DNA of 22,093 nucleotides from JAFKKS01 sp039808325 (GTDB lineage: Bacteria > Pseudomonadota > Alphaproteobacteria > Rhizobiales > Xanthobacteraceae): contig JBDHSU010000067.1 of NCBI GenBank assembly GCA_039808325.1, positions 1 through 22,093 of the forward strand, given 5' to 3'. Each line of letters opens with the position of its first letter. Position 1 is the first letter of the stretch. Position numbers and translations under genes: made by a program. Shown here piece by piece: positions 9,940 through 18,984 of this stretch. A model generated the notes under the pieces. The model searched no databases, was not told the DNA's origin, and saw nothing but the letters and a program-made list of their open reading frames with translations.

Positions 9940-10935
9940 ATGCGGGCTTTACTCAACGTCGCTCTGGCCCTCGTCGTCGTCCTGGGGGCCTTCTACGGGA
10001 CGGCGCGCTATCTCACGCAAGTGCCGGAAAACGACGCGCTCGTGCCGCTGCCGCCGCTGAGCGCGGCGGAGCAAGCGCTGATCCCGCGTCTCAAAGGCCA
10101 TGTCGAGACGCTGACGCGCGGCGAACGCAATATCGCGCACTACGACCAGCTCGAAAACGCGGCGCAGTATATCGAGCAGCAACTCGCGGCCTACGGCTAC
10201 AAGCCGATCCGGCACGAATTCACCGTCGGCGGCAAGACCGTCCGCAACATCGAAGTCGTGCATGAGCGGCCGCAGGTGGCGATAGATGGCACGCTCGTCG
10301 TCGGGGCGCATTACGACAGCGCGCCCGGCTCTCCGGGCGCGGAGGAGAATGCGACGGGCGTGGCCGCGCTGCTCGAATTCGCGCGCGAGGTCGCCGCATC
10401 GGCTGCGATCGGCACCAAGCGGATCCGCATCTTCTTTTTCGTCAACGGCGCGCGCCCCTACTTCAAGACGAACGACATGGGCAGCCTGCGGGTCGCGAAA
10501 GAGCTTGCGGCCCGCGGCGAGAAAGTCACGGCGATGTTTTCGCTGGATTCGCTCGGCTACTATTCACGCGAACCGAGAAGCCAGAATTATCCGCCGCTGA
10601 TCGGCATGCTTTTACCCAGGACGGGCGACTTCGTTTCGGCTGTCGGCCTTCTCAACGCGCGAACGATCGCGCGCCGCGTTTCGCGATTGTTCCCGGCCTA
10701 TAGCCCGTTTCCTCTCCTCACCGCTGTCGGCCCCTCGCTCATTCCGACGCTCGAGGTGTCGGACAACTGGGCCTTCGCGCGGACCGGCGTGCCCGCGCTC
10801 GTCTTCACCGACACCGGCCCGCTTCGCTATCCGCATTTCGGGCTGCCGACCGATACGCCCGACAAGATCAAATACGAGGACCTTGCGCGCGTGACGCACG
10901 GCATTATTCCCATTCTCCGCGGCGTTTTGCAGTAA
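9940..10935 (+). CDS. Membrane-anchored M28-family peptidase homologue, probably inactive
   Basis: A 331-residue protein with an N-terminal membrane anchor or signal (about residues 4-22), then an M28 (aminopeptidase Y/S type) fold. The first metal motif is kept: GAHYDS (His124, Asp126). Other ligand positions deviate from what I recall of close relatives. The bridging Asp of the DDN/NDN motif is Glu in AEEN (134-137). The catalytic/metal Glu-Glu pair in FVNEE is Gly-Ala in FVNGA (168-171). SDH is SDN (Asn276). The last metal histidine in PHYH is Gly in PHFG (298-301). Asp203 (SLDSLGYYS) remains. The reading frame is intact and the overall family pattern (FKTNDMGS, GVPALVFTDT, PTDTPDKI) is well kept, which suggests a conserved non-catalytic role rather than decay. 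It is convergent with anmK, 5 bp apart. Confidence 0.82.
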   Translation: MRALLNVALALVVVLGAFYGTARYLTQVPENDALVPLPPLSAAEQALIPRLKGHVETLTRGERNIAHYDQLENAAQYIEQQLAAYGYKPIRHEFTVGGKTVRNIEVVHERPQVAIDGTLVVGAHYDSAPGSPGAEENATGVAALLEFAREVAASAAIGTKRIRIFFFVNGARPYFKTNDMGSLRVAKELAARGEKVTAMFSLDSLGYYSREPRSQNYPPLIGMLLPRTGDFVSAVGLLNARTIARRVSRLFPAYSPFPLLTAVGPSLIPTLEVSDNWAFARTGVPALVFTDTGPLRYPHFGLPTDTPDKIKYEDLARVTHGIIPILRGVLQ

Positions 10936-10940
10936 CGGCG

Positions 10941-12068
10941 CTAGGCAGCGCGCCGCGACGGCGTCGCGACGACGCCGCCCGGCATCGGCGCCGGCGTGCC
11001 GGTGGTGGTCGGAAACGTGATGGGAAGCCCCCGCAGCCGGCGCACCGCGAGAAACGCGAAGGCCTGCGCCTCGAGCGCGTCCCCCGACCAGCCGATCGCG
11101 CCGGCGCCTTGCACCGTCGCCGGCGCGAGCGCGTCGAGCAACATCCGCATGAGGGTCGGATTGCGCGCGCCGCCGCCGGCGACGATCCAGCTCCGCGGCG
11201 GCCTCGGAAGATGCGGCACGATCGCCGCGACGCCCGCCGCCGTGAACGCCGTCAGCGTCGCCGCGCCGTCCTGCGGCGAGAGGACCGGCATGGCGCGGTA
11301 AATATCCGCGAAGGCGTTGCGGTCGAGCGACTTCGGGCACGGCTGACGGAAGAACGGATCGCTCAGCGCGTGGGCGACGAAGTCCCGATCCACTCGGCCG
11401 GCGGCGGCGGCCGCGCCGTCGCGATCCATCGCCGCGCCGGTCCGCGCCTGCATGAAATCGTCGATCAGCGCATTGCCCGGCCCCGTGTCGCAGGCGACGG
11501 GGTCGTCTTCGCCGTCCACATAGGTCACGTTCGCCACGCCGCCGACATTGAGCACCGCGACGGGCTCCGGCAGGCCGCGCCCGCGCAGCAGCGCGCGGTG
11601 ATACACCGGCACCAGCGGCGCCCCCTGCCCGCCGGCCGCGACATCCAGCGCGCGGAAATCGAACACCACCGGAATGCCGGCGCGCTCGGCCAAAGCCTCC
11701 CCGTTGCCGATCTGCACCGTCAGGCGCGCCTGCGGCCGGTGCAGCACCGTCTGGCCATGGAAGCCGACCACGTCGACCTGGGAAGCTTTGAGGCCATGCC
11801 GGCGCAGGAACGCCTCCACGGCGTCCGCATGCGCCGCGGTGACGAAGGCTTCGGCTTGCGCAAGCGTGGCGGAGCGCGCCTCGCGATCCGTCAGCGTCGC
11901 CGCTTCCGCCACGGCCTCGCGCAGCAGCCGGCGGCCGGCCTCGGAATAGGGCTGGTAGCCGGTCGGCCCGAAGCGGGCCACCCGCTCTCCATCGGTTTCG
12001 ATCAGGGCGGCGTCGACCCCGTCCATCGAGGTTCCGCTCATCAGCCCGATGGCGACGAGATCAGGCAT
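10941..12068 (-). CDS. anmK: Anhydro-N-acetylmuramic acid kinase
   Basis: A 375-residue kinase that opens the 1,6-anhydro ring and phosphorylates anhydro-MurNAc to MurNAc-6-phosphate in cell-wall recycling. Family marks are present: GLMSGTSMDGVDAAL (8-22) at the ATP site, GFHGQTVLHRP (102-112), LNVGGVANVTY, CDTGPGNALIDDF with Asp194 as the probable catalytic base (by analogy with E. coli Asp182), and VAGGGARNPTLM near the C-terminus. Length is normal. The gene starts at 12068 and is divergent from tyrS with a 109-nt gap. I see no other murein-recycling genes beside it. Confidence 0.95.
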   Translation of the reverse strand: MPDLVAIGLMSGTSMDGVDAALIETDGERVARFGPTGYQPYSEAGRRLLREAVAEAATLTDREARSATLAQAEAFVTAAHADAVEAFLRRHGLKASQVDVVGFHGQTVLHRPQARLTVQIGNGEALAERAGIPVVFDFRALDVAAGGQGAPLVPVYHRALLRGRGLPEPVAVLNVGGVANVTYVDGEDDPVACDTGPGNALIDDFMQARTGAAMDRDGAAAAAGRVDRDFVAHALSDPFFRQPCPKSLDRNAFADIYRAMPVLSPQDGAATLTAFTAAGVAAIVPHLPRPPRSWIVAGGGARNPTLMRMLLDALAPATVQGAGAIGWSGDALEAQAFAFLAVRRLRGLPITFPTTTGTPAPMPGGVVATPSRRAA

Positions 12069-12177
12069 GGCGCCCCCTGTGAATTGTTGCCACGAAGCTG
12101 TTATACCGCGCCAGCCACCATAAATCCCCGGCCGTTAACGGGTTGCTGAAGCCACGGCCTTTCGACAGAGCGTCCGC

Positions 12178-13431
12178 ATGAGCACTTTCAAATCCGACTT
12201 CCTCAACGTGCTCGCGAGCCGCGGCTATACCCATCAGATCTCCGAGCCGGACGCGCTCGACCAACTCGCCGCGTCGCAGCCGATCACCGCCTATATCGGC
12301 TACGACTGCACGGCGCCCTCCCTGCATATCGGCCATCTGCTGCCGACGATGATGCTGTACTGGATGCAGCAGACCGGCCACCGGCCGATCGCGCTCATGG
12401 GCGGGGGAACCACCCGCGTCGGCGACCCTTCCGGCAAGGACGAGAGCCGCAAGGTACTGACCGAGGAGGTCATCAACGACAACCTCGAGAGCATCCGCCG
12501 GACCTTCTCGAAGTTCCTCACGTTCGAGGGCGACGGCGGCAACGCCATCATGGCGAACAACGCCGAATGGCTGAACACGCTCAACTACATCGACTTCCTG
12601 CGCGACGTCGGCCGCCACTTCTCGGTCAACCGCATGCTGAGCTTCGATTCGGTGAAGCTGCGGCTCGACCGCCAGCAGGAGCTTTCGTTCCTCGAATTCA
12701 ACTACATGATCCTGCAAGCCTACGACTTCGTCGAACTGCACAAGCGGCACGGCTGCGTGCTGCAGATGGGCGGCTCCGACCAGTGGGGCAATATCATCAA
12801 CGGCATCGACCTCGGCCGCCGCATGGCCAACGCGCAACTGTTCGCGCTGACGGCGCCGCTGATCACGACGTCGTCGGGCGCGAAAATGGGCAAGACCGCC
12901 GCCGGCGCCGTCTGGCTCAACGCCGATCTGATGAGCCCCTACGCCTACTGGCAGTTCTGGCGCAACACCGAGGACGGCGACGTCGAGCGCTTCCTCAAGC
13001 TGTTCACGATCCTGCCGCTCGACGAGATCGCGCGCCTCGCCAAGCTTGCCGGGCAGGAACTCAACGAGGCGAAGAAAGTGCTCGCCACCGAGGCGACCGC
13101 GCTGATGCACGGCCGCGCCGCCGCCGACGACGCCGCGGAGACCGCGCGCCGCACCTTCGAGGAAGGCGCGCTCGCCCAGTCGCTGCCGACGGTGGCCCTC
13201 GCCAGGAGCGAACTCGCCGCCGGTCTCGGCGTGCTCAGCGCCTTCGTGAAGGCGGACCTCGTCGCCTCGACCAGCGAAGCGCGGCGGCAGGTCAAGGGCG
13301 GCGGCTTGCGCGTCAACGACGCGGTCGTCGATGACGAACGCAGGCAACTCGGCGAAGGCGACGTGACGCCGGAGGGCGTGATCAAGCTTTCGCTCGGACG
13401 CAAGCGCCACGTTCTGCTCAAGCCGGTGTGA
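12178..13431 (+). CDS. tyrS: Tyrosyl-tRNA synthetase
   Basis: A 417-residue class I aminoacyl-tRNA synthetase that charges tRNA-Tyr. The ATP-binding HIGH motif is at 50-53 (APSLHIGHL). The tyrosine pocket is seen in YIGYDCTAPS and QAYDFVELHK, with GGSDQWGNI (198-206). The KMSKS-type loop reads KMGKT (236-240). The C-terminal ~60 residues form an S4-like RNA-binding domain (ASTSEARRQVKGGGLRVND). All key features are intact. No strong Shine-Dalgarno site is seen before ATG 12178. Its end is 3 bp from the stop codon of the convergent AsmA-like gene. The pairing anmK/tyrS as divergent neighbours is also found in other bacteria, from memory. Confidence 0.97.
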   Translation: MSTFKSDFLNVLASRGYTHQISEPDALDQLAASQPITAYIGYDCTAPSLHIGHLLPTMMLYWMQQTGHRPIALMGGGTTRVGDPSGKDESRKVLTEEVINDNLESIRRTFSKFLTFEGDGGNAIMANNAEWLNTLNYIDFLRDVGRHFSVNRMLSFDSVKLRLDRQQELSFLEFNYMILQAYDFVELHKRHGCVLQMGGSDQWGNIINGIDLGRRMANAQLFALTAPLITTSSGAKMGKTAAGAVWLNADLMSPYAYWQFWRNTEDGDVERFLKLFTILPLDEIARLAKLAGQELNEAKKVLATEATALMHGRAAADDAAETARRTFEEGALAQSLPTVALARSELAAGLGVLSAFVKADLVASTSEARRQVKGGGLRVNDAVVDDERRQLGEGDVTPEGVIKLSLGRKRHVLLKPV

Positions 13432-13434
13432 GCC

Positions 13435-16400
13435 TCAGCGCGTCACATCCGGCATCTGCAGCGACTGTTCCTCGTTCCCACCGCGGAACTCGAACAGCTT
13501 GCGCAGGAATCCCGGCGCGACCGCCGACATCGGATTGACCTGAAGCATGGGCCGTTGCGGCGAGCCGACGACCTGATAGGTGATGCCGAGCAGCCCCTCG
13601 TTCGATCCGCCGCCGAGGAACAGCCCGACGATCGGCAAGCGTCCGAACATATTGTTGAGCGCGTAGGCGGGAACGAAAGTGCCGCGCAGCCTCACCTCGT
13701 CGCGCGAGTAGTCGAGGTAGCCGTCCATGGTGGCACCGACGGACGGCCCCCAGACCACGCCGTCGCGAACGGTGAAGCGCCCGGGCGAGCGCGTGAACTC
13801 CACGCGCATGCGCGAGAACGAGACGCCGCTCCCTGTCGACGGCCGCGCCCGGCCGGTACGATCATAGCTCGGCGGCGCCGAGCCGCTCGACGCCACGCTT
13901 TCCAGCGCCGGCTCGCCGCGCACGGTGAAATCGTGAACGTTGATCAATCCCTCCTGCGCCGCGCCGTCGGCGGTCGGGGCATCCATCGCGATCGATACGT
14001 TGCCGCCGAAGACGCGCGCGTAGGTATCGGTAAAGCGGAACAGCGCCCCCGCATCGCTCGATTCGAGCACGACGACCTGGCGACCGTTGCCGCGCGGCCG
14101 CAGGCTGGCGCTGACGCGCGCGGTGCTGCCGATCTTGCCGTTCATCGCCAGCGTGCGAATTTGCCCGTTCCGCCGCGTCAGGCGCAGATCGATGCCGCGC
14201 AACGCTTCGCCGTGATGGCCGGTAACCGCGCCCACCTTCACGTCGAGGTCGAGGTCGGTGCTATTTTTGGACCTCTTGTCCGGCTTCTCGCCGGACACGG
14301 TGTTCTTGACGAAGCCGCGCCCGTCGTAGAGGTCGCCGCGCATCACGACCTTCAGAACGCCGTCGTTCGTACGGTCGGCGCGAAGCGACGTCTTGTCGCC
14401 GTCCGAGAGCGCGAAGCTCGGGAAACTCGCGTGCACGACCTCGAAATTGCTGTCGACCTCGACGCTGCCGCGCACCGAAGCGCCGGCGCCTTCAAGAACG
14501 AAATCGTCGAGCTTCGTGGTCGCGCCTTTGTCGACGAGCGTGAAGGCGAGCCGCGCGGCCCTCCCTGCCGGCTTGTTCCATCCCGGCAAAAGCTCGGTGA
14601 CTTTCGCATGCGTCAAATCGGCGTCGATCGACAGGCGCCCCTCGCGTTCCGTCATCTTGACGCGGCCGCTGATCTTCACCGGCATCGAGCCGTTGATCGT
14701 GTCGCCCGCGTCAAGGCCCATGCGGTTGCGCGCGGCATCGTCAAGCGTCGTCTGAATACGCACCTCGGCATCGGGCTCGCCACGCGCGCGACGGAAATCG
14801 ACCGTCGCCGGCGTGCCCGCGATCTTCATGTCGCCCTTGATCTGCAGAGCCTCCGATGTGGCATTGACCTTCAGAGTCGCGGCCTCGGCCTTCAGCCCGC
14901 GAATGAAGTGATCGGCGGAGAATCCGGTAACATCCGCCTCGACCAGATAGTCCACGGACTCGCGGCGCAGGTCTTTCTTCAGCGGCAGGTTGAGGGTCAC
15001 CTTCGCGGCCACCGCGCCATGCGCGGCCGCAGGATCGAACGGCATCGCCGCCGCGTCGCGCATCGCATCCATCGAGACGAGCTCGGAAACGCTTTCGACG
15101 GCCCCTTCGACACGGAACTGAGTCCGCGTCGCGGGAGCCTTCGGCGCGGTGTCCGGCACCTCGAACGTTCCGCCGGCGACGGTCAGCTTGCGGCCGGAGG
15201 GAAGTTCCGCCGTGCCGCGGCCGAAGGAGATCAGCGCGGTGCGCCCGGTGACATGCACGTTCATGTCGGTGTCGCGGATGGTCGGCAGCCCGTCGACCGG
15301 CTCCACCGCGGCGCTTTTTCCCACGATGTCGATCGCCAAGGCGTCCGGGGTGAGAACCGGACCGCTCGGCGTCAACGCGGCAATCGACGAGTTGACGCCG
15401 ACGCTCGCTTTTTCGACGCTGCCCGCATGGATATGCGCGACCACCCAGTTGCGCACCTTCGGCGAGACAAAGACCGGCCAGAGCCGTTTGAACGTCGCCG
15501 TGTCCATCCGCGTTCCGGTGATGCCGAGTTGCAGCCAGGGGTCGGCGCGGCCGAGATCGAGGCTCCCCGTCAGCATCATGCCGCCGACCGGGCCGAGCAG
15601 CTTGAACTCGCTGACGTCGATCTTGCGTCGCTTGGCGTCGATGCTCGCCTGCACCAGCACACGATCGAGCTTCAGCGGCGCTTCCTTCGCGCCCGGCGGT
15701 GCCGCGAGCACGGCATCGCCCTGCTCGACGCCGATGTTCCAGACCGCGCCGCCGTCTCTCGGCGGCACGATGCGGGCGCCGATCGTGAAATGATTGTCGC
15801 CGGAATGAATTTCGATCGGCACCTGGAGTTCATGTTTGACGTTGTCCCAGTGCAGATTGAACTGCGCCTCGTCGATCAACACCCGATAGCTCGGGTCCTC
15901 GATATCGCCGATATAGCCGGCGCCCGCGATGATGCGGCCCTCCAATTGCTCGGGCATGCCGTCGCGGTCGATCTGGGCGCGGACGACGCCGGAAAGCGGC
16001 ACGTCGGTCTGCACGTCGCCGACATCGAGCCGCAGCGCGAGCAGGATGTCTTTCGGCGAGATGTCGCGGACAATCGTTTCGATGAACCGCCGTCCCTCCG
16101 CGCGCGGAGTCACCGTCGCGTTCAGCGACCACGGGCCGTCCGTCCCGACCGACGTGACCGCGAGCGCCGCGCCGCCGCCTTTCGGGCGCGTCAGGCTCAT
16201 GTCGATATTGGCGAAGGTCAGCGCCTTGCCGTTGCGGCGGTCCTCGACGGTCACGGTCCCGTTCCGCAGGCCGATCTCGATGAGATCGCGCCCATCCAAC
16301 CCGACCGCATCCAGGTCCTTCAGCCAGCTCAACACCGCGCCGAACAATGTCGGCTCAAAGGCTCCGGTACGGTTATCCGGAAGCGGCGCGGCCTGTGCGG

Positions 16401-17034
16401 CCGTAATCTGCCCCTGGCCGGTCGCCGGCAGAAGCAGTCCGGGATCGGACGATGCGGTGACTGTCGGTTCCTGCCCGCCCGCCGCGAACAGGATCATGCG
16501 GCCGTCGCGTTCGATCCGCACCGCCATTTCGGCGCCGATCAAGCTCAACCGTTCCGGCGTCACGTGGCCGATCAGCAGGCTCGTCAGCGTGATGCCGATC
16601 TCGGCCTTGGGGGCCTTCGCAACCAGGACGCCGTTGGCGTCGCGAACCACGATGTCATGCAGGCGAAGCGCCGCGCGGCCGTCTTCGTCGCGTTCGAGGA
16701 CGGTGCCTCCGATCTCGACATGATGCTTGCCGCCGAAGCGATCTTCCAGCGCCGCGGTAATCCAAGGGGTCGCAAGATCGAGCGAAATAGGTCCGGATGA
16801 AAGGCGCCACCACAGCCCGCCGCACACCAAGGTGAACAGGATCGCCAGCGCACCGGTCGCGATCCCGAGCGTGCGGAGGGTCGGCGACGACCATAGCGGC
16901 AGTTCCCGCAACCATTCGCGCTCGTTGCGCAGAGCGTCGGCGCCGCGCAATGCCAGCGCGCATGCGCCAAGTTGCGCCCGGCTCCAGGCTGCCCGCAGTT
17001 CCGCGATGACTGTGTTCAGCGGTAAATTCGTCAT
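13435..17034 (-). CDS. AsmA/YhdP-like inner-membrane-anchored envelope protein (DUF3971 type)
   Basis: A 1199-residue protein with a short cytoplasmic N-terminus, one transmembrane segment (about 55-78) and a very long periplasmic part of repeated beta-rich segments. That is the plan of the AsmA-like family (YhdP, TamB, AsmA), which in E. coli is implicated in phospholipid traffic between membranes. Family signs are the first periplasmic block PISLDLATPWITAALEDRF, the middle WPVFVSPKVRNWVVAHIHAG (written here as a 20-residue landmark near 510-530), and the C-terminal LGITYQVVGSPQRP and NPMSAVAPGFLRKLF. The start at 17034 is the farthest upstream ATG that keeps the positively charged N-terminus; its ribosome site is weak. 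It is divergent from the M23 peptidase gene. Function in this organism is inferred from family only. Confidence 0.85.
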   Translation of the reverse strand: MTNLPLNTVIAELRAAWSRAQLGACALALRGADALRNEREWLRELPLWSSPTLRTLGIATGALAILFTLVCGGLWWRLSSGPISLDLATPWITAALEDRFGGKHHVEIGGTVLERDEDGRAALRLHDIVVRDANGVLVAKAPKAEIGITLTSLLIGHVTPERLSLIGAEMAVRIERDGRMILFAAGGQEPTVTASSDPGLLLPATGQGQITAAQAAPLPDNRTGAFEPTLFGAVLSWLKDLDAVGLDGRDLIEIGLRNGTVTVEDRRNGKALTFANIDMSLTRPKGGGAALAVTSVGTDGPWSLNATVTPRAEGRRFIETIVRDISPKDILLALRLDVGDVQTDVPLSGVVRAQIDRDGMPEQLEGRIIAGAGYIGDIEDPSYRVLIDEAQFNLHWDNVKHELQVPIEIHSGDNHFTIGARIVPPRDGGAVWNIGVEQGDAVLAAPPGAKEAPLKLDRVLVQASIDAKRRKIDVSEFKLLGPVGGMMLTGSLDLGRADPWLQLGITGTRMDTATFKRLWPVFVSPKVRNWVVAHIHAGSVEKASVGVNSSIAALTPSGPVLTPDALAIDIVGKSAAVEPVDGLPTIRDTDMNVHVTGRTALISFGRGTAELPSGRKLTVAGGTFEVPDTAPKAPATRTQFRVEGAVESVSELVSMDAMRDAAAMPFDPAAAHGAVAAKVTLNLPLKKDLRRESVDYLVEADVTGFSADHFIRGLKAEAATLKVNATSEALQIKGDMKIAGTPATVDFRRARGEPDAEVRIQTTLDDAARNRMGLDAGDTINGSMPVKISGRVKMTEREGRLSIDADLTHAKVTELLPGWNKPAGRAARLAFTLVDKGATTKLDDFVLEGAGASVRGSVEVDSNFEVVHASFPSFALSDGDKTSLRADRTNDGVLKVVMRGDLYDGRGFVKNTVSGEKPDKRSKNSTDLDLDVKVGAVTGHHGEALRGIDLRLTRRNGQIRTLAMNGKIGSTARVSASLRPRGNGRQVVVLESSDAGALFRFTDTYARVFGGNVSIAMDAPTADGAAQEGLINVHDFTVRGEPALESVASSGSAPPSYDRTGRARPSTGSGVSFSRMRVEFTRSPGRFTVRDGVVWGPSVGATMDGYLDYSRDEVRLRGTFVPAYALNNMFGRLPIVGLFLGGGSNEGLLGITYQVVGSPQRPMLQVNPMSAVAPGFLRKLFEFRGGNEEQSLQMPDVTR

Positions 17035-17375
17035 GCCCTCTCGGGCGTCCCCTGACTGGGCCCATGACCGGCGCCCGCACGGTCGCCGCCATTAGCCGGA
17101 TTTGACACGAACGTTTCCGGCGCGCCAGGGCCCGATGGCCGAGCCAAGATTGACGCCGGGAAAGCGTCGAAAGGAAGGCGTTTTAGCTCAAAATCCTCCT
17201 TTGCCGTCGCCACCGAAGCGCGCCGCGATTCGCCACGCCCGAACGCGCGCGGCATCCGCTTCGCCGGCGGCGCCCGCGCGGCTCTTGTACAATCAGAATA
17301 CGTTCAATTTGCTTAAAATTAACCAAGAACCGTTGAAATCGCCCCCGTCCGGTCGAACCGGTCAGTGGAGCGTCA
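17035..17375. other. Divergent intergenic region, AsmA-like gene / M23 gene
   Basis: These 341 bp hold no supported gene. The part from 17285 to 17345 is unusually AT-rich and probably carries the M23 promoter. A -10-like TACAAT is at 17288-17293 but lacks a good -35. TTAACC at 17319-17324 is a possible CtrA half-site. A TTGACA hexamer at 17102-17107 has no matching -10. GTGGAG (17365-17370) is the ribosome binding site of the M23 gene. Confidence 0.5.
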
Positions 17376-18725
17376 ATGTCTACCTCGCGATCCCATCCGG
17401 TTCAGCGTCAATCCGCCCGCTCATCCGGCGAGAAGCATCACAGCGCGTCGCGTGCCGCGCATGGGAGCGCACATCCCCGTCCCGCTTCGCGCGGCTACAC
17501 GCTGGCGCACGCCGGGCGCCAGCTCCGAATCGGCCCGATCGCGTTCTGGCTGACAGTCTCGGCCTTGGTCATCATGGCGTGCTGGTCGGCCGGCACGGCA
17601 ACTTATTTTGCCTTTCGCGACGACCTGCTCACGCGTCTGATCGCCCGCCAAGCGGACATGCAATACGCTTACGAGGATCGCATCGCCGATCTGCGCGCCC
17701 AGGTCGACCGCCTCACCAGCCGCCAGCTCCTCGACCAGGACCAGGTGGAAAAGAAGATCGATCAACTGGTTCGCCGGCAATCCGTCCTCGAAACGCGCGC
17801 CGCGGCCATTTCCGGATTGCCGGACGTGGTGACGACCGGTTCCACAAAGCCGGCCCATCGCCCCGTCGCGCGCGCGGCGCCGAACGCGGCGACGCCGACA
17901 CCCAAACCCTCTCCCATCAGCGACACGGTGATCCTCGGTCCGGCGCCGATGCGTGAAAGCGCTCTCCAATCGCGCGTTCCCGGCGCGGTCCACGCCGCCG
18001 CCGCGGACCGGCACGGGTTCCAGGGCGCCTTGGCGCGCCTCGCCGACGGCCTCAACCGCATCGAAGCGAACCAGACCAGCACGCTTCTCGCGCTCGAGGA
18101 GAATTACGACGGCAAGATCAAGCGCATCCGCGGCGTGCTGAGCGACCTCGGCATCGACAGCGGCGGCAGGGGAAAGAACGCCTCCGTCGGCGGCCCGTTC
18201 GTCGCGGCCTCGGCCGCGCATAGCGCGGTCAACACCTTCGAGCGCCAATTCCAGCGCGTCCAGTTCGCCCGCGCGAGCCTCGATCGGCTCAACCGGACGC
18301 TGGTGGCGGTTCCGCTGCGCAAGCCTCTCGCCGGCGATCTCGCAACGTCGTCCGGCTTCGGCGTCCGCATGGACCCCTTCGTCCGCTCGGCGGCCATGCA
18401 TACGGGCATCGACCTGCGCAGCCACTACGGCGAGCCCGTGCGCGCGACGGCGGCCGGCAAGGTCACCGTCGCGGGATGGAGCGGCGGCTACGGCAAGATG
18501 GTCGAGATCGATCACGGCAACGGCCTGGTCACCCGCTACGGACACATGTCGGAAATTCTCGTGAGCGTCGACCAGACGATCAAGCCGGGACAAATCGTCG
18601 GCCGCGTCGGCTCCACCGGCCGCTCCACGGGTCCGCACCTCCACTATGAAACACGGATCGACGGCGACCCCGTCGACCCGCACAAATTCCTCCGCGCCGG
18701 CCTGCGCCTCGTCGATAAAACCTGA
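17376..18725 (+). CDS. M23-family murein endopeptidase, membrane-anchored with coiled coil
   Basis: A 449-residue protein. Residues 1-50 are basic and polar (cytoplasmic). One membrane segment follows (about 54-75), then a periplasmic coiled coil (about 95-145), a Pro/Ala-rich linker (155-195), more helical sequence (215-310) and a C-terminal M23 (LytM) domain. All zinc and catalytic residues are present: His342 and Asp346 in HTGIDLR, His390 in RYGHMS, and His421 and His423 in GPHLHYE. It should therefore cleave peptidoglycan cross-bridges. The layout resembles the rhizobial RgsM-type peptidases linked to polar growth, but that is by analogy. GTGGAG lies 5 nt before ATG 17376. A REP-like pair follows the stop codon. 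Confidence 0.9.
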   Translation: MSTSRSHPVQRQSARSSGEKHHSASRAAHGSAHPRPASRGYTLAHAGRQLRIGPIAFWLTVSALVIMACWSAGTATYFAFRDDLLTRLIARQADMQYAYEDRIADLRAQVDRLTSRQLLDQDQVEKKIDQLVRRQSVLETRAAAISGLPDVVTTGSTKPAHRPVARAAPNAATPTPKPSPISDTVILGPAPMRESALQSRVPGAVHAAAADRHGFQGALARLADGLNRIEANQTSTLLALEENYDGKIKRIRGVLSDLGIDSGGRGKNASVGGPFVAASAAHSAVNTFERQFQRVQFARASLDRLNRTLVAVPLRKPLAGDLATSSGFGVRMDPFVRSAAMHTGIDLRSHYGEPVRATAAGKVTVAGWSGGYGKMVEIDHGNGLVTRYGHMSEILVSVDQTIKPGQIVGRVGSTGRSTGPHLHYETRIDGDPVDPHKFLRAGLRLVDKT

Positions 18726-18752
18726 GCCCCGCCCGCGGAGGCTTCCCTTGGA

Positions 18753-18856
18753 CCTCATCCTGAGAGCCGCCGAGGGCGGCGTCTCGCGGGATGGCCCGGT
18801 CGACGTGACCGCCCTTCGAGACGCGTCGCGATCGCGATGCTCCTTCAGGATGAGGC
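18753..18856. repeat. Head-to-head pair of REP-like palindromes after the M23 gene
   Basis: Units at 18753-18794 (CCTCATCCTGAGAGCC ... GTCTCGCGGGATGG) and 18811-18856 (GCCCTTCGAGACGCG ... CCTTCAGGATGAGGC) are inverted relative to each other. They belong to the same family as the pairs in the suf operon, but with the GAGACG variant of the arm. They lie between convergent genes (M23 and Bug protein). Confidence 0.8.
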
Positions 18857-18984
18857 CCGAGTAGATCGCAAGGAGTCTCGCGGCCGCCGCAACGAGCGTG
18901 GCCACCCATCTGGATTCTCGGACGCAACGTCCTGATCGAAAATTCCGGGATCGCGGCCTTGCGGCCGCGCCCTGGAACGCGGCC

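Noticed and set aside
13555..16800. 1081-codon open frame on the plus strand opposite the AsmA-like gene
   Set aside because: Its composition is Arg/His/Asp-rich and without hydrophobic cores. The minus-strand frame has a membrane segment and family signatures, so the plus frame is a by-product of codon bias.
17308..17324. CtrA binding site upstream of the M23 gene
   Set aside because: TTAACC is present, but the partner half-site 7 nt upstream is TTTG rather than TTAA, so the match is too weak to call.
17102..17956. Open frame covering the AsmA/M23 intergenic region and the start of the M23 gene
   Set aside because: No ribosome site; the sequence is low in hydrophobic structure and clashes with the well-supported M23 frame.
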